Shown here in pieces: positions 38,842-47,669 of a stretch of DNA of 64,000 bases. The notes beneath the pieces are model-generated. The model had not been told where the DNA came from, did not search any database, and worked only from the letters and a program-made list of their open reading frames with translations. The stretch covers positions 38,020 through 102,019 of the forward strand of contig DAIMDW010000026.1 of NCBI GenBank assembly GCA_036725605.1, in the 5' to 3' direction. Position numbers and translations under genes: made by a program. Every line of letters begins with the position of its first letter. Position 1 is the stretch's first letter. The stretch is from CALBTQ01 sp036725605. GTDB lineage: Bacteria > Lernaellota > Lernaellaia > Lernaellales > Lernaellaceae.

Positions 38842-41070
38842 TCAATAGCCCTCCACCACGTTGTGCAGCAAAACGACCTCGCGATCCAGCAGCCGCGTCA
38901 GATCGTACTTTTCCATCGCCGTCGCCCGCGCCCGTTCGCCCAGGGCCCGCGCGAATTGCGGATCGTCCAGCAGACGCTCGACCGCCGCGCGAAAAGCCGC
39001 CGGTTCCGGCGCGGCCAACAGGCCGTTTTGTTCGTGCTCGATCACGTCGCGAATGCCCGGCGCATCCGCGCCCACGCACGGCAGGCCGGCGGCCATCGCC
39101 TCGACGAGCGCCTTGGGGTGCCCCTCGATCAAACTGGGCAGCACGAACAAATCGGCGCGGCGATGATACTCCGGCAGCTTTTCGTGCGGCGCCGCGCCGA
39201 CCAGCTCCAGCGACAACCCGGCCCGCTGCGCCGCCTGCAACAATTCCATCTCCTGCTCGCCCGCGCCGACGCACACCAGCCGCACGCGCTCGGCCAGCGG
39301 CCCCAACGCGGCGATGGCCAACGGCAGATTTTTCTGCGCGGTCAGCCGGCCGACGAACAACGCGGTCGCCACCTCGTTACGCTCGTGCGGCTGCGGCTTG
39401 AAGCGCGACAGATCGACCCCGTTGGGCAGAAAGGCGATACGCTCCTCGCCGACGAACCGCGCCACGTGCGCGTGCAGCGTCGGCGTGGTGACGATCACCC
39501 GTTCGGCCAGCGGCAGCGCGACGCGCTCGAGCCGGTCGAGCCACCAGCCATACGCGCGGCGGCCCTTGAGGCGCATGAAGTCGCCGTAGCGATAGCCGTA
39601 GGTCAGCACCAGCGGCGTACCGTACAGCGCGCGGGCGATCACGGCGGGCAGCGCCGCGCCGGTCTGCATCACGCGCAGCAGGCCGACCTCGCGGAAGACG
39701 CGCCGGTGCAGCAGCGGCATCAACGCGGCGTACAACGGGCCTTTCCAGCGCGGCTTGCCGGGCACGAAGCGCGCGCGCTCGAACACGATCCGCCGTTCGT
39801 CGCCGTAGGTGAACACGCTGACCTGCGCGAAGGCGTCGACGTAGCGGCGCAGGTAATGATCGACGAACCGCCCGCGCTGGCCCTCGCGCTCCATCACCGC
39901 CAGGCTGTCGCCGGAGTTGAGCAGCACGCCCAGGTGCCGGCCGCGTTTTTCGGTCAGCACGCGGCGGTAGGCGTCCAGCGTGTCCCGCGCGCATTGTTCC
40001 CAGGTGAAGCGCGCGGCCGTCTCGCGTTGCGCCGCTTCGCCCAACCGCCGCCGCAATTCATCGTCGGCCAGCAGTTGCGCCAGCGCGTCGGCCAGCGGCT
40101 GCGGATCGTCGATCGGCACGACCCGGCCGGTGCGCCCGTCGTCGACCACCTCGGGCAGGCTGCCGCGATCGCTGACGATCGCCGGGACGCCCACTGCCAG
40201 CGCGTCGACCACCGCCAGGCCGAACCCTTCCATCAGGCTGGGAAAAGCGAACAGATCCAGCGCGCGATAAAACAGCGCCTTATCCGCCGCGTCCACGCGC
40301 CCGGCGAACACGACGCGCTCGGCCACGCCCAGGCGTTGCGCTTGCGCGGCCAGCTCGTCGCGCAACGGACCGTCGCCGCCCAGCAGCAACACAGCCGACG
40401 GACGATCCGCCGCGACGCGCGCGAACGCCGCGAGCAGCAGCACGACGTTCTTGCGTTCGTCGAGCCGCCCCAGGTAGCCGATCACCTGTTTGCCGTCGAC
40501 GCCCCAACGCGCCTGCGCCGTTGCGCGCGCCTCTGCCGGCAACGCCGCCACCGACGCGCCTTCGACGATCACGTGCAGCTTTTCCGGCGCGACGCCGTAG
40601 ACGCGCTGGACATCGCGGGCGGTCGCGCGGCTGGGCACGGTGATGCCGTCGAGCCGGCGCGCGGTCCAACCGACCACCGCGTTCTCGCGACGACGATCCG
40701 CGTCGACGTGGTGGATCATCCCCACGGTCGGGCGGCGGCACAAACGCGCGGCCAGCAACGCGCCGGGACCGAAGTGGTACAGGTCGCCGACGCGCACCAG
40801 GTCGAAGCGCTCGCCGCGCACGCAACGTTGCCAGAGGATCATGACGAAGAACACGATGTTCGACAGCAGCGCGCCGAGTTTGAACGTGCGGCGCAACGGC
40901 GCCGGGCGCACTTCCCAACGGCGGCGGGCTTGGTAGGCGGGGCTGAACGCGAGCGGGATCAGACAGCGTACGCCCAGGTCGGCCAGCCCTTGCAGATTCT
41001 TAACATGAAAAAAACCACCGCCCATGGCGGTGTCTTCCCGCAGGCTGGTCGCCGGAGCGCAAATTCGCAA
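38842..41070 (-). CDS. Tandem double GT4 glycosyltransferase
   Basis: A 742-residue protein made of two complete GT-B glycosyltransferases in one chain. The first spans roughly residues 1-372 (FFHVKNLQGLADLGVRC; donor motif MEGFGLAVVDALAVGVPAIVSD). The second spans roughly 377-742 (FVDHYLRRYVDAF; donor motif IEGHPKALVEAMAAGLPCVG). Each has its own EX7E-like site, so two successive sugar transfers are likely. The TTG start at 41070 follows GAGGGGAG by nine bases and lies two bases after the upstream stop. The open frame to 41802 is treated as a shadow. Confidence 0.82.
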   Translation of the reverse strand: MRICAPATSLREDTAMGGGFFHVKNLQGLADLGVRCLIPLAFSPAYQARRRWEVRPAPLRRTFKLGALLSNIVFFVMILWQRCVRGERFDLVRVGDLYHFGPGALLAARLCRRPTVGMIHHVDADRRRENAVVGWTARRLDGITVPSRATARDVQRVYGVAPEKLHVIVEGASVAALPAEARATAQARWGVDGKQVIGYLGRLDERKNVVLLLAAFARVAADRPSAVLLLGGDGPLRDELAAQAQRLGVAERVVFAGRVDAADKALFYRALDLFAFPSLMEGFGLAVVDALAVGVPAIVSDRGSLPEVVDDGRTGRVVPIDDPQPLADALAQLLADDELRRRLGEAAQRETAARFTWEQCARDTLDAYRRVLTEKRGRHLGVLLNSGDSLAVMEREGQRGRFVDHYLRRYVDAFAQVSVFTYGDERRIVFERARFVPGKPRWKGPLYAALMPLLHRRVFREVGLLRVMQTGAALPAVIARALYGTPLVLTYGYRYGDFMRLKGRRAYGWWLDRLERVALPLAERVIVTTPTLHAHVARFVGEERIAFLPNGVDLSRFKPQPHERNEVATALFVGRLTAQKNLPLAIAALGPLAERVRLVCVGAGEQEMELLQAAQRAGLSLELVGAAPHEKLPEYHRRADLFVLPSLIEGHPKALVEAMAAGLPCVGADAPGIRDVIEHEQNGLLAAPEPAAFRAAVERLLDDPQFARALGERARATAMEKYDLTRLLDREVVLLHNVVEGY

Positions 41071-41072
41071 AG

Positions 41073-42386
41073 TCAGCTTCTCCCCTCGCCGAGCAGTTGC
41101 CGGTACAGCGCAATCAGCATATCCAACTGGCGCTCGCCGCTCAACGCTTCCGTCAAATGTTGCCGGCCCGCTTCGCCCAGGCGGCGCGCCAGCGAGGGAT
41201 CGGCCAAGAGGCGGTTGACGGCCTCGGCGAACGCGGGCGCGTGACGGCGCGGCACGATGTAGCCGGTCACGCCCTCGACGACCTGCTCCGGATTGCCGCC
41301 GGCGTGCGTGGCGACGACGGGCTTGCCCGCGTGCATCGCCTCGAGCGCCACGCGGCTGTAGGGCTCGGGCCAGCGCGAGGGCAGCACGACGATGTCGGCC
41401 AGGCGATACAGCCCGATAACGTCGGCGTGCGGCAGACCGCCGGTGAAGATCACGCGCTCGGCCGGTTCGGGTTTCAGCTCGGATTCGGTGCGTCCGGCGA
41501 CGACCAGTTGCGCCTGCGGATGCGCCTTGGCGATCAGCGGCCAGGCTTCGTTCAACTCCTGCGCGCCCTTGCCCAGCGACCAGCGCCCGACGAACAGCAC
41601 CACCGGCCCGTCCAGCCCGTAGCGCTCGCGCACCTGCGCGGCGGTCGCGCCTTCCTCCTGGTCGGCGGGCAAATTGTGAATGACCGCGCTGCGGCGCCCC
41701 TGCAGGTTGGCCGCGTTGTAGATCATCCGCGTGGCGTCGGAAACGAAAATCGTCGCGTCCGCGTCGCGCAAAGCCGCCGCCTGCCGGCGTCGCGCCAACC
41801 ATTCCAACTCGCGGCGCACGCGATGGCGCAGGCGGCCCGCCAGGCCGAGGCGATAGCCGTATTCGTCCAGATACTCGCGCGTGCAGGCGTTGAATTTTTT
41901 CCGCCCACAGTACATCGGCGGCAGATGATCACGATGCAGGCACAACGCCACCGGACACAGCGCGCGGTAATCGCGGATCGTCAGCGCCAGCGGTTTGCCC
42001 TGCGCCCGCGCCGCCTCGCGGCCGGCCACGAGCATCCCCAGGCCCTGCACGTGGAAAACGTCCGGCTCGACCCCGGACGCCAGCAGCGCCCGCGCCAGGT
42101 AACGCTCGGTGCGCCGCGAGCCGAACACGTAACTGGGGAAGACCTGCGGCGGACCGGACATTTTGCGGTCGAAGGGCAGGCGCACGACGCGGATGCGCTC
42201 GGTGACCAGCTCGGCGTCCACCCGCTCGGTTTCGGCGCGCGTGGATGCGTCGGCCAGATCGGTGGTGATGATGGTGACGTGCAGGTTGCGCAAGGCCAGG
42301 GCCCGCGCCAGGTGCAGGGTGGACCATTCCGCGCCGCCGGGCGCGTGCGGGACGAAGTATTCGTGCAGCAAGGCCACGTGCATCAT
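41073..42386 (-). CDS. GT4-type glycosyltransferase
   Basis: A 437-residue GT-B enzyme. Its N-terminus (ALLHEYFVPHAPGGAEWSTLHLARALA) is the typical GT4 acceptor-domain start, and its C-terminal site is SRWPEPYSRVALEAMHAGKPVVATHAGGNPEQVV. An internal Cys-rich segment (ALCPVALCLHRDHLPPMYCGRKKFNAC) occurs in a subgroup of these enzymes and may bind metal. ATG 42386 overlaps the previous stop and has GAAAGG upstream. Confidence 0.87.
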   Translation of the reverse strand: MMHVALLHEYFVPHAPGGAEWSTLHLARALALRNLHVTIITTDLADASTRAETERVDAELVTERIRVVRLPFDRKMSGPPQVFPSYVFGSRRTERYLARALLASGVEPDVFHVQGLGMLVAGREAARAQGKPLALTIRDYRALCPVALCLHRDHLPPMYCGRKKFNACTREYLDEYGYRLGLAGRLRHRVRRELEWLARRRQAAALRDADATIFVSDATRMIYNAANLQGRRSAVIHNLPADQEEGATAAQVRERYGLDGPVVLFVGRWSLGKGAQELNEAWPLIAKAHPQAQLVVAGRTESELKPEPAERVIFTGGLPHADVIGLYRLADIVVLPSRWPEPYSRVALEAMHAGKPVVATHAGGNPEQVVEGVTGYIVPRRHAPAFAEAVNRLLADPSLARRLGEAGRQHLTEALSGERQLDMLIALYRQLLGEGRS

Positions 42387-44041
42387 GCCGACGCCTTTCG
42401 CGCCACCAGCCGCCAGCCGGTGGAGTCGTCCGGGTGGGCCAATGCCGCTTGCCGTTTGCGGTCGGCCAGCCGGGCGTAGAGTCGTAACGAGCAGGCCCCA
42501 AGCAAATCGTACCACGGCGCGAGCGGCGTATCGAGCACAATCGGTTCCTCGCGCACGACGGCGAAACCGGCCGCGGCGAGCGTTTCGCGCAGGCCCGCGC
42601 GGGTGTATTCGACCAGGTGGGTCGGGTCGGCGAACGAATCCAGCCCGGCCGCGCGATAGCGTTTCTTCCAGGTCGTTTCGGCGTTGGGCGCGGTGAGCAG
42701 CAACAGGCCGTCGGCGCACAGCACGCGGTCGATTTCGGCGAGCAGATGGTCCGGGTCGCGCAGATGCTCGATGACGTCGAAGGCCAGCACGCGGTCGCAG
42801 GAAGCGTCGGCGACCGGGAACGTCTCCTCCGCGCTGGCGCGCAGAACCAGCGCGCGTTGCGCCCGCTGTTCGCCCAGCACGTAGCGCGCGTGGGCCAGCG
42901 CCCGGCGGTCGATGTCGAAGCCGATCACGCGCAAGCCTTTTTTCGCCGCGAAGGCCGTGTGCGCGCCGACGTTGCAACCAACGTCGAGCACGGTGGTTCC
43001 GCCGGCCAGTTCGTCGGCGTACCAGAAATGATCGCGCCCTTCGGGCAGCAGGTGCTTGGGGTGAATCGGCCGCGCGTGTTTGCGTGTGAGCCGGACCACC
43101 CGCGGCGCAAGCCGCCCGGCGAGCGAACCGCCCAGGCGCAGCAGGCGCAAGCCCCAGCGTTTGAGCAGCGCCGGCGCGGCCCACCCACGAGCGGGCAGCG
43201 CGATGTGCCGCGCGCCGCAGTAGCGCCCGACGTTGATCGCCCAGCGCCGCCGCACCGCGAACACGTACCAGAACAGGCTTGCGCGCGTGCGCAGGATCGT
43301 CCACCAGTCGTAGAGCGTGCCGGCCAGCAGGTCCGTCGCCAGCGCCCGCCCGGCGAAGCGCGGGTTGTGCGGATCGATCCGCTCGCGCGCACGGCTTTCG
43401 TTCCAGAAGCGTCGCCGCAACTGCGCGACCGTCTCGTTGTGGCTGTGGTAGACCGCCGCGTCGGGCGCGTAGACCAGCGCGCGACCCTGGCCCATCTGCC
43501 GCCGCGCCCACAGCGCGTCTTCGGAATAGGGCAGCGATTCGTCGAAGGGCTCGGCCGCCCACACCGCGCGCCGGACGGCGCTGTTGGCGTTGGAGAACGT
43601 CGGCATGTTTCCCTCGGCCAGGTGACGCCGCTCGACGCCGTACTGGCGCAACAGGCCGCGCCGGTCGAAGGGATTGCAGTCCGGGTGCGGCAGCGTCTTG
43701 CCGACGACGCCGGCCACGCGCTCGTCGACCAGCGGACGGACGAGGTTGCGCAGCCAGTGGCGATCCAGCGGCAGCGCGTGAGCCGAGAGGCTGACGACCA
43801 CCGGCGCGGTCGCGGCGGCGAATCCGCGATTGAGTGCGCGCCCGTAGGAAAATTCCGCGTACGGCAGCTCGATCAGCGTAACGGGAAATTCACGGGCGAT
43901 GGCCGGCGTGTCGTCGGTGCTGCCCGAATCCACGACGATCACCTCGGGCGCGACGTCGCGCTGGGCGAAGACGGCCGTCAACGTGCGGCGCAGGTGAGCC
44001 GCCTCGTTGAAAGTGCGAATGACGACGCTACTTTTCTCCAT
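42383..44041 (-). CDS. GT2 glycosyltransferase fused to a SAM methyltransferase
   Basis: A 552-residue fusion. Residues about 1-300 are a GT-A family 2 enzyme (VIRTFNEAAHLRRTLTAV, VDSGSTDDT, and DESLPYSEDALWARR near the catalytic base). Residues about 335-552 form a class I methyltransferase with motif I VLDVGCNVGAHT at about residue 352 and FDVIEHLRDPDHLL. The product would transfer a sugar and methylate it or a neighbouring group. ATG 44041 is chosen as the GT2 N-terminus. The gene overlaps both neighbours. Confidence 0.85.
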   Translation of the reverse strand: MEKSSVVIRTFNEAAHLRRTLTAVFAQRDVAPEVIVVDSGSTDDTPAIAREFPVTLIELPYAEFSYGRALNRGFAAATAPVVVSLSAHALPLDRHWLRNLVRPLVDERVAGVVGKTLPHPDCNPFDRRGLLRQYGVERRHLAEGNMPTFSNANSAVRRAVWAAEPFDESLPYSEDALWARRQMGQGRALVYAPDAAVYHSHNETVAQLRRRFWNESRARERIDPHNPRFAGRALATDLLAGTLYDWWTILRTRASLFWYVFAVRRRWAINVGRYCGARHIALPARGWAAPALLKRWGLRLLRLGGSLAGRLAPRVVRLTRKHARPIHPKHLLPEGRDHFWYADELAGGTTVLDVGCNVGAHTAFAAKKGLRVIGFDIDRRALAHARYVLGEQRAQRALVLRASAEETFPVADASCDRVLAFDVIEHLRDPDHLLAEIDRVLCADGLLLLTAPNAETTWKKRYRAAGLDSFADPTHLVEYTRAGLRETLAAAGFAVVREEPIVLDTPLAPWYDLLGACSLRLYARLADRKRQAALAHPDDSTGWRLVARKASA

Positions 44042-45368
44042 CGTCGCCCGCCTCGGGTTGGGCCACGGGCTTGAGCGACACCGCGGCGAAATCGACACTC
44101 CCCTTTTCCGCCTGACCGACGCCGAAACGCCGCAGGCGGACCGTCAACAAGCGCAGGCCCAGCGGCACGTCGAACTCGACGGCCACGTCGACGAACCGCC
44201 CGGCGCTGACGGGCATGTCGTCGTTTTCGGCCGACGCGCCGCCCGCCCGGCAACGCGCCCCGGCGCTGTACAATTCGGCGGCAAACGGATGCACCGCTTC
44301 GACGCCGAACTCCTCGACCGCGACAAAGCCCTCGACGCGCACGCGCGCGCGCAGGCGATAGCGGCGGCCGGGCTCGACCGGCACGCGCTGGAACACATGG
44401 TACCAGTTGAACGGCCCATGACGGAAGGAAGCGCGCAAAAACGATCCTTCCCGTTTGTCGTTCAGATGATCCAGGCGCACGTTGCGCACCGGTTCGATCT
44501 CCCACGGATGCAGCAACAGATTCTCGTCGGCGCGAAAATCGCCGTCGGAAATCGTCTCGTCCGCTTCCGGCCACAAGGGCGTTTTGCCCTCCAACGCCAA
44601 CGCGGTCGCGAAAACCTCGCGCGCGTCGGCGAACAGCCATTCGCCGAAATAGAACTGCGCCAGACGCCGGCGCGCTTCGCCCGAACGCGGGATCACCTCG
44701 TCGAGCGCCGCCGGTCCGTCGAGACGATCCAGCCATTGCGCGGCGACTTCCTCCAGACCGTCCAGCCGCAACGCCAGCGCCTGCCGATGCCACGAACGCG
44801 CCGCCTCCTCATCGTCGTAAGCCAGGGCCAGATCGCCCGCCGCCCGCAGGATCACCGCATCCTGCGGATCGAACTTCAGCGCAGCCGCGAGGGCGTCGCG
44901 GTATTGCTCGCGCCAACTCGGCCGATCCGGTTCGGCAAGGGACATTTGCGCGCTCAGACGCCAGAAGCGCGCGCCGGACACCAGCGCGTTGCAGGCGATG
45001 GCGCGATCGTACGCGGCGAGGGCGGCGGTCAGCAACGCGTCGCGATCGTCGGCCCGCTCGCCGAGCACCGCGCGCACCGGGCGGCGGTCGGCCTCGTCGT
45101 CGAGCAGGGCCAGGCGGTGCAGGTTGCGCGCCTTGAGGTACAGCGCATCGCTGTCGCAACCCGACCAATACAGCGCGCGGTCGAGCCGTTCGAGTTCCTC
45201 GGCCAGATGCGCCGGCGACGGACGCTCCTGCGCCATCTGCATCTGCCGTCGTTCGAGCGCCACCTCGCGGGTATAGAACGCGCTGAGCATCATCGTCAGG
45301 CTCTTGCCGGCCAGCACCGCCAGCAGCGAGGCGAAAGCGGCAACGATGACGACGGTGCGCAGCTTCAT
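44028..45368 (-). CDS. Membrane-anchored TPR-like protein with C-terminal beta-sandwich
   Basis: A 446-residue protein with one N-terminal membrane helix (VVIVAAFASLLAVLAG). Helical repeats resembling TPRs cover about residues 50-230. A C-terminal region starting DETISDGDFRADENLLLHPW looks like a carbohydrate-binding beta-sandwich (RRYRLRARVRVEG, GRFVDVAVEFDVP). Proteins with this plan often accompany O-antigen ligases in polysaccharide loci, and here it overlaps the ligase gene by four bases. It could guide chain ligation or assembly in the periplasm; this is inferred from position. Confidence 0.65.
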   Translation of the reverse strand: MKLRTVVIVAAFASLLAVLAGKSLTMMLSAFYTREVALERRQMQMAQERPSPAHLAEELERLDRALYWSGCDSDALYLKARNLHRLALLDDEADRRPVRAVLGERADDRDALLTAALAAYDRAIACNALVSGARFWRLSAQMSLAEPDRPSWREQYRDALAAALKFDPQDAVILRAAGDLALAYDDEEAARSWHRQALALRLDGLEEVAAQWLDRLDGPAALDEVIPRSGEARRRLAQFYFGEWLFADAREVFATALALEGKTPLWPEADETISDGDFRADENLLLHPWEIEPVRNVRLDHLNDKREGSFLRASFRHGPFNWYHVFQRVPVEPGRRYRLRARVRVEGFVAVEEFGVEAVHPFAAELYSAGARCRAGGASAENDDMPVSAGRFVDVAVEFDVPLGLRLLTVRLRRFGVGQAEKGSVDFAAVSLKPVAQPEAGDDGEK

Positions 45369-46735
45369 CGCGTCAACCTCCGGTTGGCGACCAGATACGC
45401 CGCGCCGAGCATGGCGAACCAGGCGACGCGCACGCCGGGGACCTGCAGCGGGAAGTCGAACAGGCCGTGCACAAGCACCGCGGCCAGGCCGATCATCGCG
45501 CCGACGGTCAGCGAGCGCGCGAAGCGACTGTGGCGGCGGCGCAACGCGCGCCCGGTGAGCAGCAGCGTCCAGACGATCGCGGCCGACAACAGGCCGAAGC
45601 CGACGATGCCGGTTTCGGCGAGAAACTCCAGCGGATCGCTGTGCGCGTGGTTGTAGCGCACCTGGATGCCCGTGCCGGGCGTCACGCGGAATTGATCTTC
45701 GAACGTGCCCGCGCCGGCGCCCAACAACGGCGCGCGGGCGAAAATGCGCACCGAGGCGATCCACGCGGCGGGGCGGGCGTCTTCGGCGCCGGCTTCATCG
45801 GGCAAGGCGGAGAAGCGTTGGGTGAGCGGCTCGCGGCTGATCCACACGCTGAGCAGAACGGTCAATACAACCAGCGCCCCGGCGAGCGCGACGAAGGCCC
45901 CGCGGCGTTTGCGGCCGACGAACAACAGGCCGACGGGAAAGCCGACGAGCACGACGCTCGCCAGACCGCCGCGACTGCGCGAGAGCACCACGCCGGCCAG
46001 GCACAGCGTGGCGACGAACACGAGCAACGCCACGCGCTCGACGCCGCCTTCCGGCCGTTGGCCGCCGCCGAGCTTCGCCCAACCGTACAAGCCCAGGCCG
46101 AGGGCCGCGCCCAGGCCGAGGGTCATGAACGCGGCGAAGTTGTTGCGGTTGATGAACGAGCCGGTGACGCAGCCGTGATAGGCCGACTTGGGCAGGCCCC
46201 AGATCGTCTCACTGCCGCTGACCACCTCGGCGATGCCGTAAAAGGAGGTAAAGGCGGCGACGAGCAACAAGGCGATGAACAACCGGCGCGCGGCGCCACG
46301 GGTATCGTAAATCAAGGTGATCGCGGCGAACACCGCCGCCGGCGCGAGCCAGGAAATCAACGCGCGCAGCGTGGCTTCGGGATCGGGCGTCAGGCGGGCC
46401 CACGCGCCGTCGGGCGACCAGCCGGCCAACAATCGCACCAGCGATGCGGGTAGCGGCAGCAGTTGGATGACGTGCACCAGCGCGAAGCCGGCCAGCAAGG
46501 CCAGCGGCAACCACGGTTCGAGGTAGGGAAGTTTGCGGCGGGTGACCGGCCGCGCCGGACCTTTGCGGGCGCGCACCAGCAACACCAGGCCCAGGAGCAT
46601 CGCCCCGAGGAAGCCTTCGACGCCACGGGCAAACGAGCCGTGTCCGCCGAAGAACAGGACCGGAAAGAAGACGGCGACGAGCGTCAGCGCTTCCAGGGCA
46701 ATGAGCACCGAACGTTCGCGACCGACCAAAGTCAT
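45365..46735 (-). CDS. O-antigen ligase/polymerase family membrane protein 2
   Basis: A 456-residue polytopic membrane protein of the Wzy/WaaL family with eleven to twelve helices. The signature YNHAHSDPLEFLAETGIVG in the large periplasmic loop contains the essential His region. The N-terminal residues (MTLVGRERSVLIALEAL) fit a direct first helix, so ATG 46735 is used rather than the longer frame. The locus thus carries two members of the family, one possibly polymerase and one possibly ligase. Confidence 0.86.
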   Translation of the reverse strand: MTLVGRERSVLIALEALTLVAVFFPVLFFGGHGSFARGVEGFLGAMLLGLVLLVRARKGPARPVTRRKLPYLEPWLPLALLAGFALVHVIQLLPLPASLVRLLAGWSPDGAWARLTPDPEATLRALISWLAPAAVFAAITLIYDTRGAARRLFIALLLVAAFTSFYGIAEVVSGSETIWGLPKSAYHGCVTGSFINRNNFAAFMTLGLGAALGLGLYGWAKLGGGQRPEGGVERVALLVFVATLCLAGVVLSRSRGGLASVVLVGFPVGLLFVGRKRRGAFVALAGALVVLTVLLSVWISREPLTQRFSALPDEAGAEDARPAAWIASVRIFARAPLLGAGAGTFEDQFRVTPGTGIQVRYNHAHSDPLEFLAETGIVGFGLLSAAIVWTLLLTGRALRRRHSRFARSLTVGAMIGLAAVLVHGLFDFPLQVPGVRVAWFAMLGAAYLVANRRLTR

Positions 46736-46742
46736 GCGGATG

Positions 46743-47666
46743 CTAACTCCCTCCGCGGCTCCAGGCCACGGTGGCCGCCAGGCCCTCGGGCAACTCGACG
46801 GTGGGGCGGAAGGCCAGCACCTGGGCGGCGGCTTCGACGGCGGCGACGCTGTGGCGCACATCGCCGGGACGTTCCGGAGCGAACAGCGGCTCGGGATTCA
46901 CCGCGAAAATGCGGCCGAGCGTTTCCAGCAGTTCGAGCAGATCGATGCGCCGCCCGCCGGCCACGTTGACCACCCGCCCGCCCGGATCGGGCGCGTTGAG
47001 CGCGGCCACGTTGGCGCGGGCGACGTCGCCGACGTAGACGAAATCGCGCGTCTGCCGGCCGTCGCCGAAAACCGTCGGTTGCCGGCCGTCGCGCAACGCG
47101 GCGATGAACAACGGAATCACCGCGGCGTAGGGGCTGGCCGGATCCTGCCGCGGGCCGTAGACGTTGAAGTAACGCAGGCTGAGCGTGTCCATGCCGTACA
47201 GGTCGTGGTACAGGCGCAGGTACTGCTCGCCGATGAGCTTGTGCACCGCGTAGGGCGACTGCGGCCGTTGCGGCGATTGTTCGGACTTGGGCAGCGACGG
47301 TTCATCGCCGTAGATCGCCGCGCTGGACGCGAGCACGAAACGCTTCACGCCCGCCCGGCGCGCGGCCTCGAGCACATTGAGCGTGCCCTCGACGTTGATG
47401 CGGTGGCTGCCCAGCGGATCCTCGACCGAACGCGGCACGCTGATCATCGCCGCGTGATGGCAGACCGCCCGCACGCCGGCGACCGCCCGCGCGACCGTCG
47501 CCGCGTCGCGGATGTCGCCGCGCACGAAATCGACCGCGAGCCCGGCGAGGTTGTCGGCCCGGCCGGTCGACAGGTCGTCGAGCACGCGCACGGCCTCGCC
47601 CGCGTCGAGCAACGCACGAACGATATGCGAGCCGATGAATCCCGCGCCGCCGGTTACCAGGATCAT
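46743..47666 (-). CDS. NAD-dependent nucleotide-sugar epimerase
   Basis: A 307-residue extended short-chain dehydrogenase of the UDP-glucose/UDP-GlcNAc 4-epimerase type. The NAD-binding motif is GGAGFIGSH at the N-terminus. Catalytic residues are in SSAAIYG and YAVHK, with RYFNVYGPRQDP further on. It would make UDP-galactose, UDP-GalNAc or a related sugar for the locus; the substrate cannot be fixed by eye. Confidence 0.9.
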   Translation of the reverse strand: MILVTGGAGFIGSHIVRALLDAGEAVRVLDDLSTGRADNLAGLAVDFVRGDIRDAATVARAVAGVRAVCHHAAMISVPRSVEDPLGSHRINVEGTLNVLEAARRAGVKRFVLASSAAIYGDEPSLPKSEQSPQRPQSPYAVHKLIGEQYLRLYHDLYGMDTLSLRYFNVYGPRQDPASPYAAVIPLFIAALRDGRQPTVFGDGRQTRDFVYVGDVARANVAALNAPDPGGRVVNVAGGRRIDLLELLETLGRIFAVNPEPLFAPERPGDVRHSVAAVEAAAQVLAFRPTVELPEGLAATVAWSRGGS

Positions 47667-47669
47667 GGG

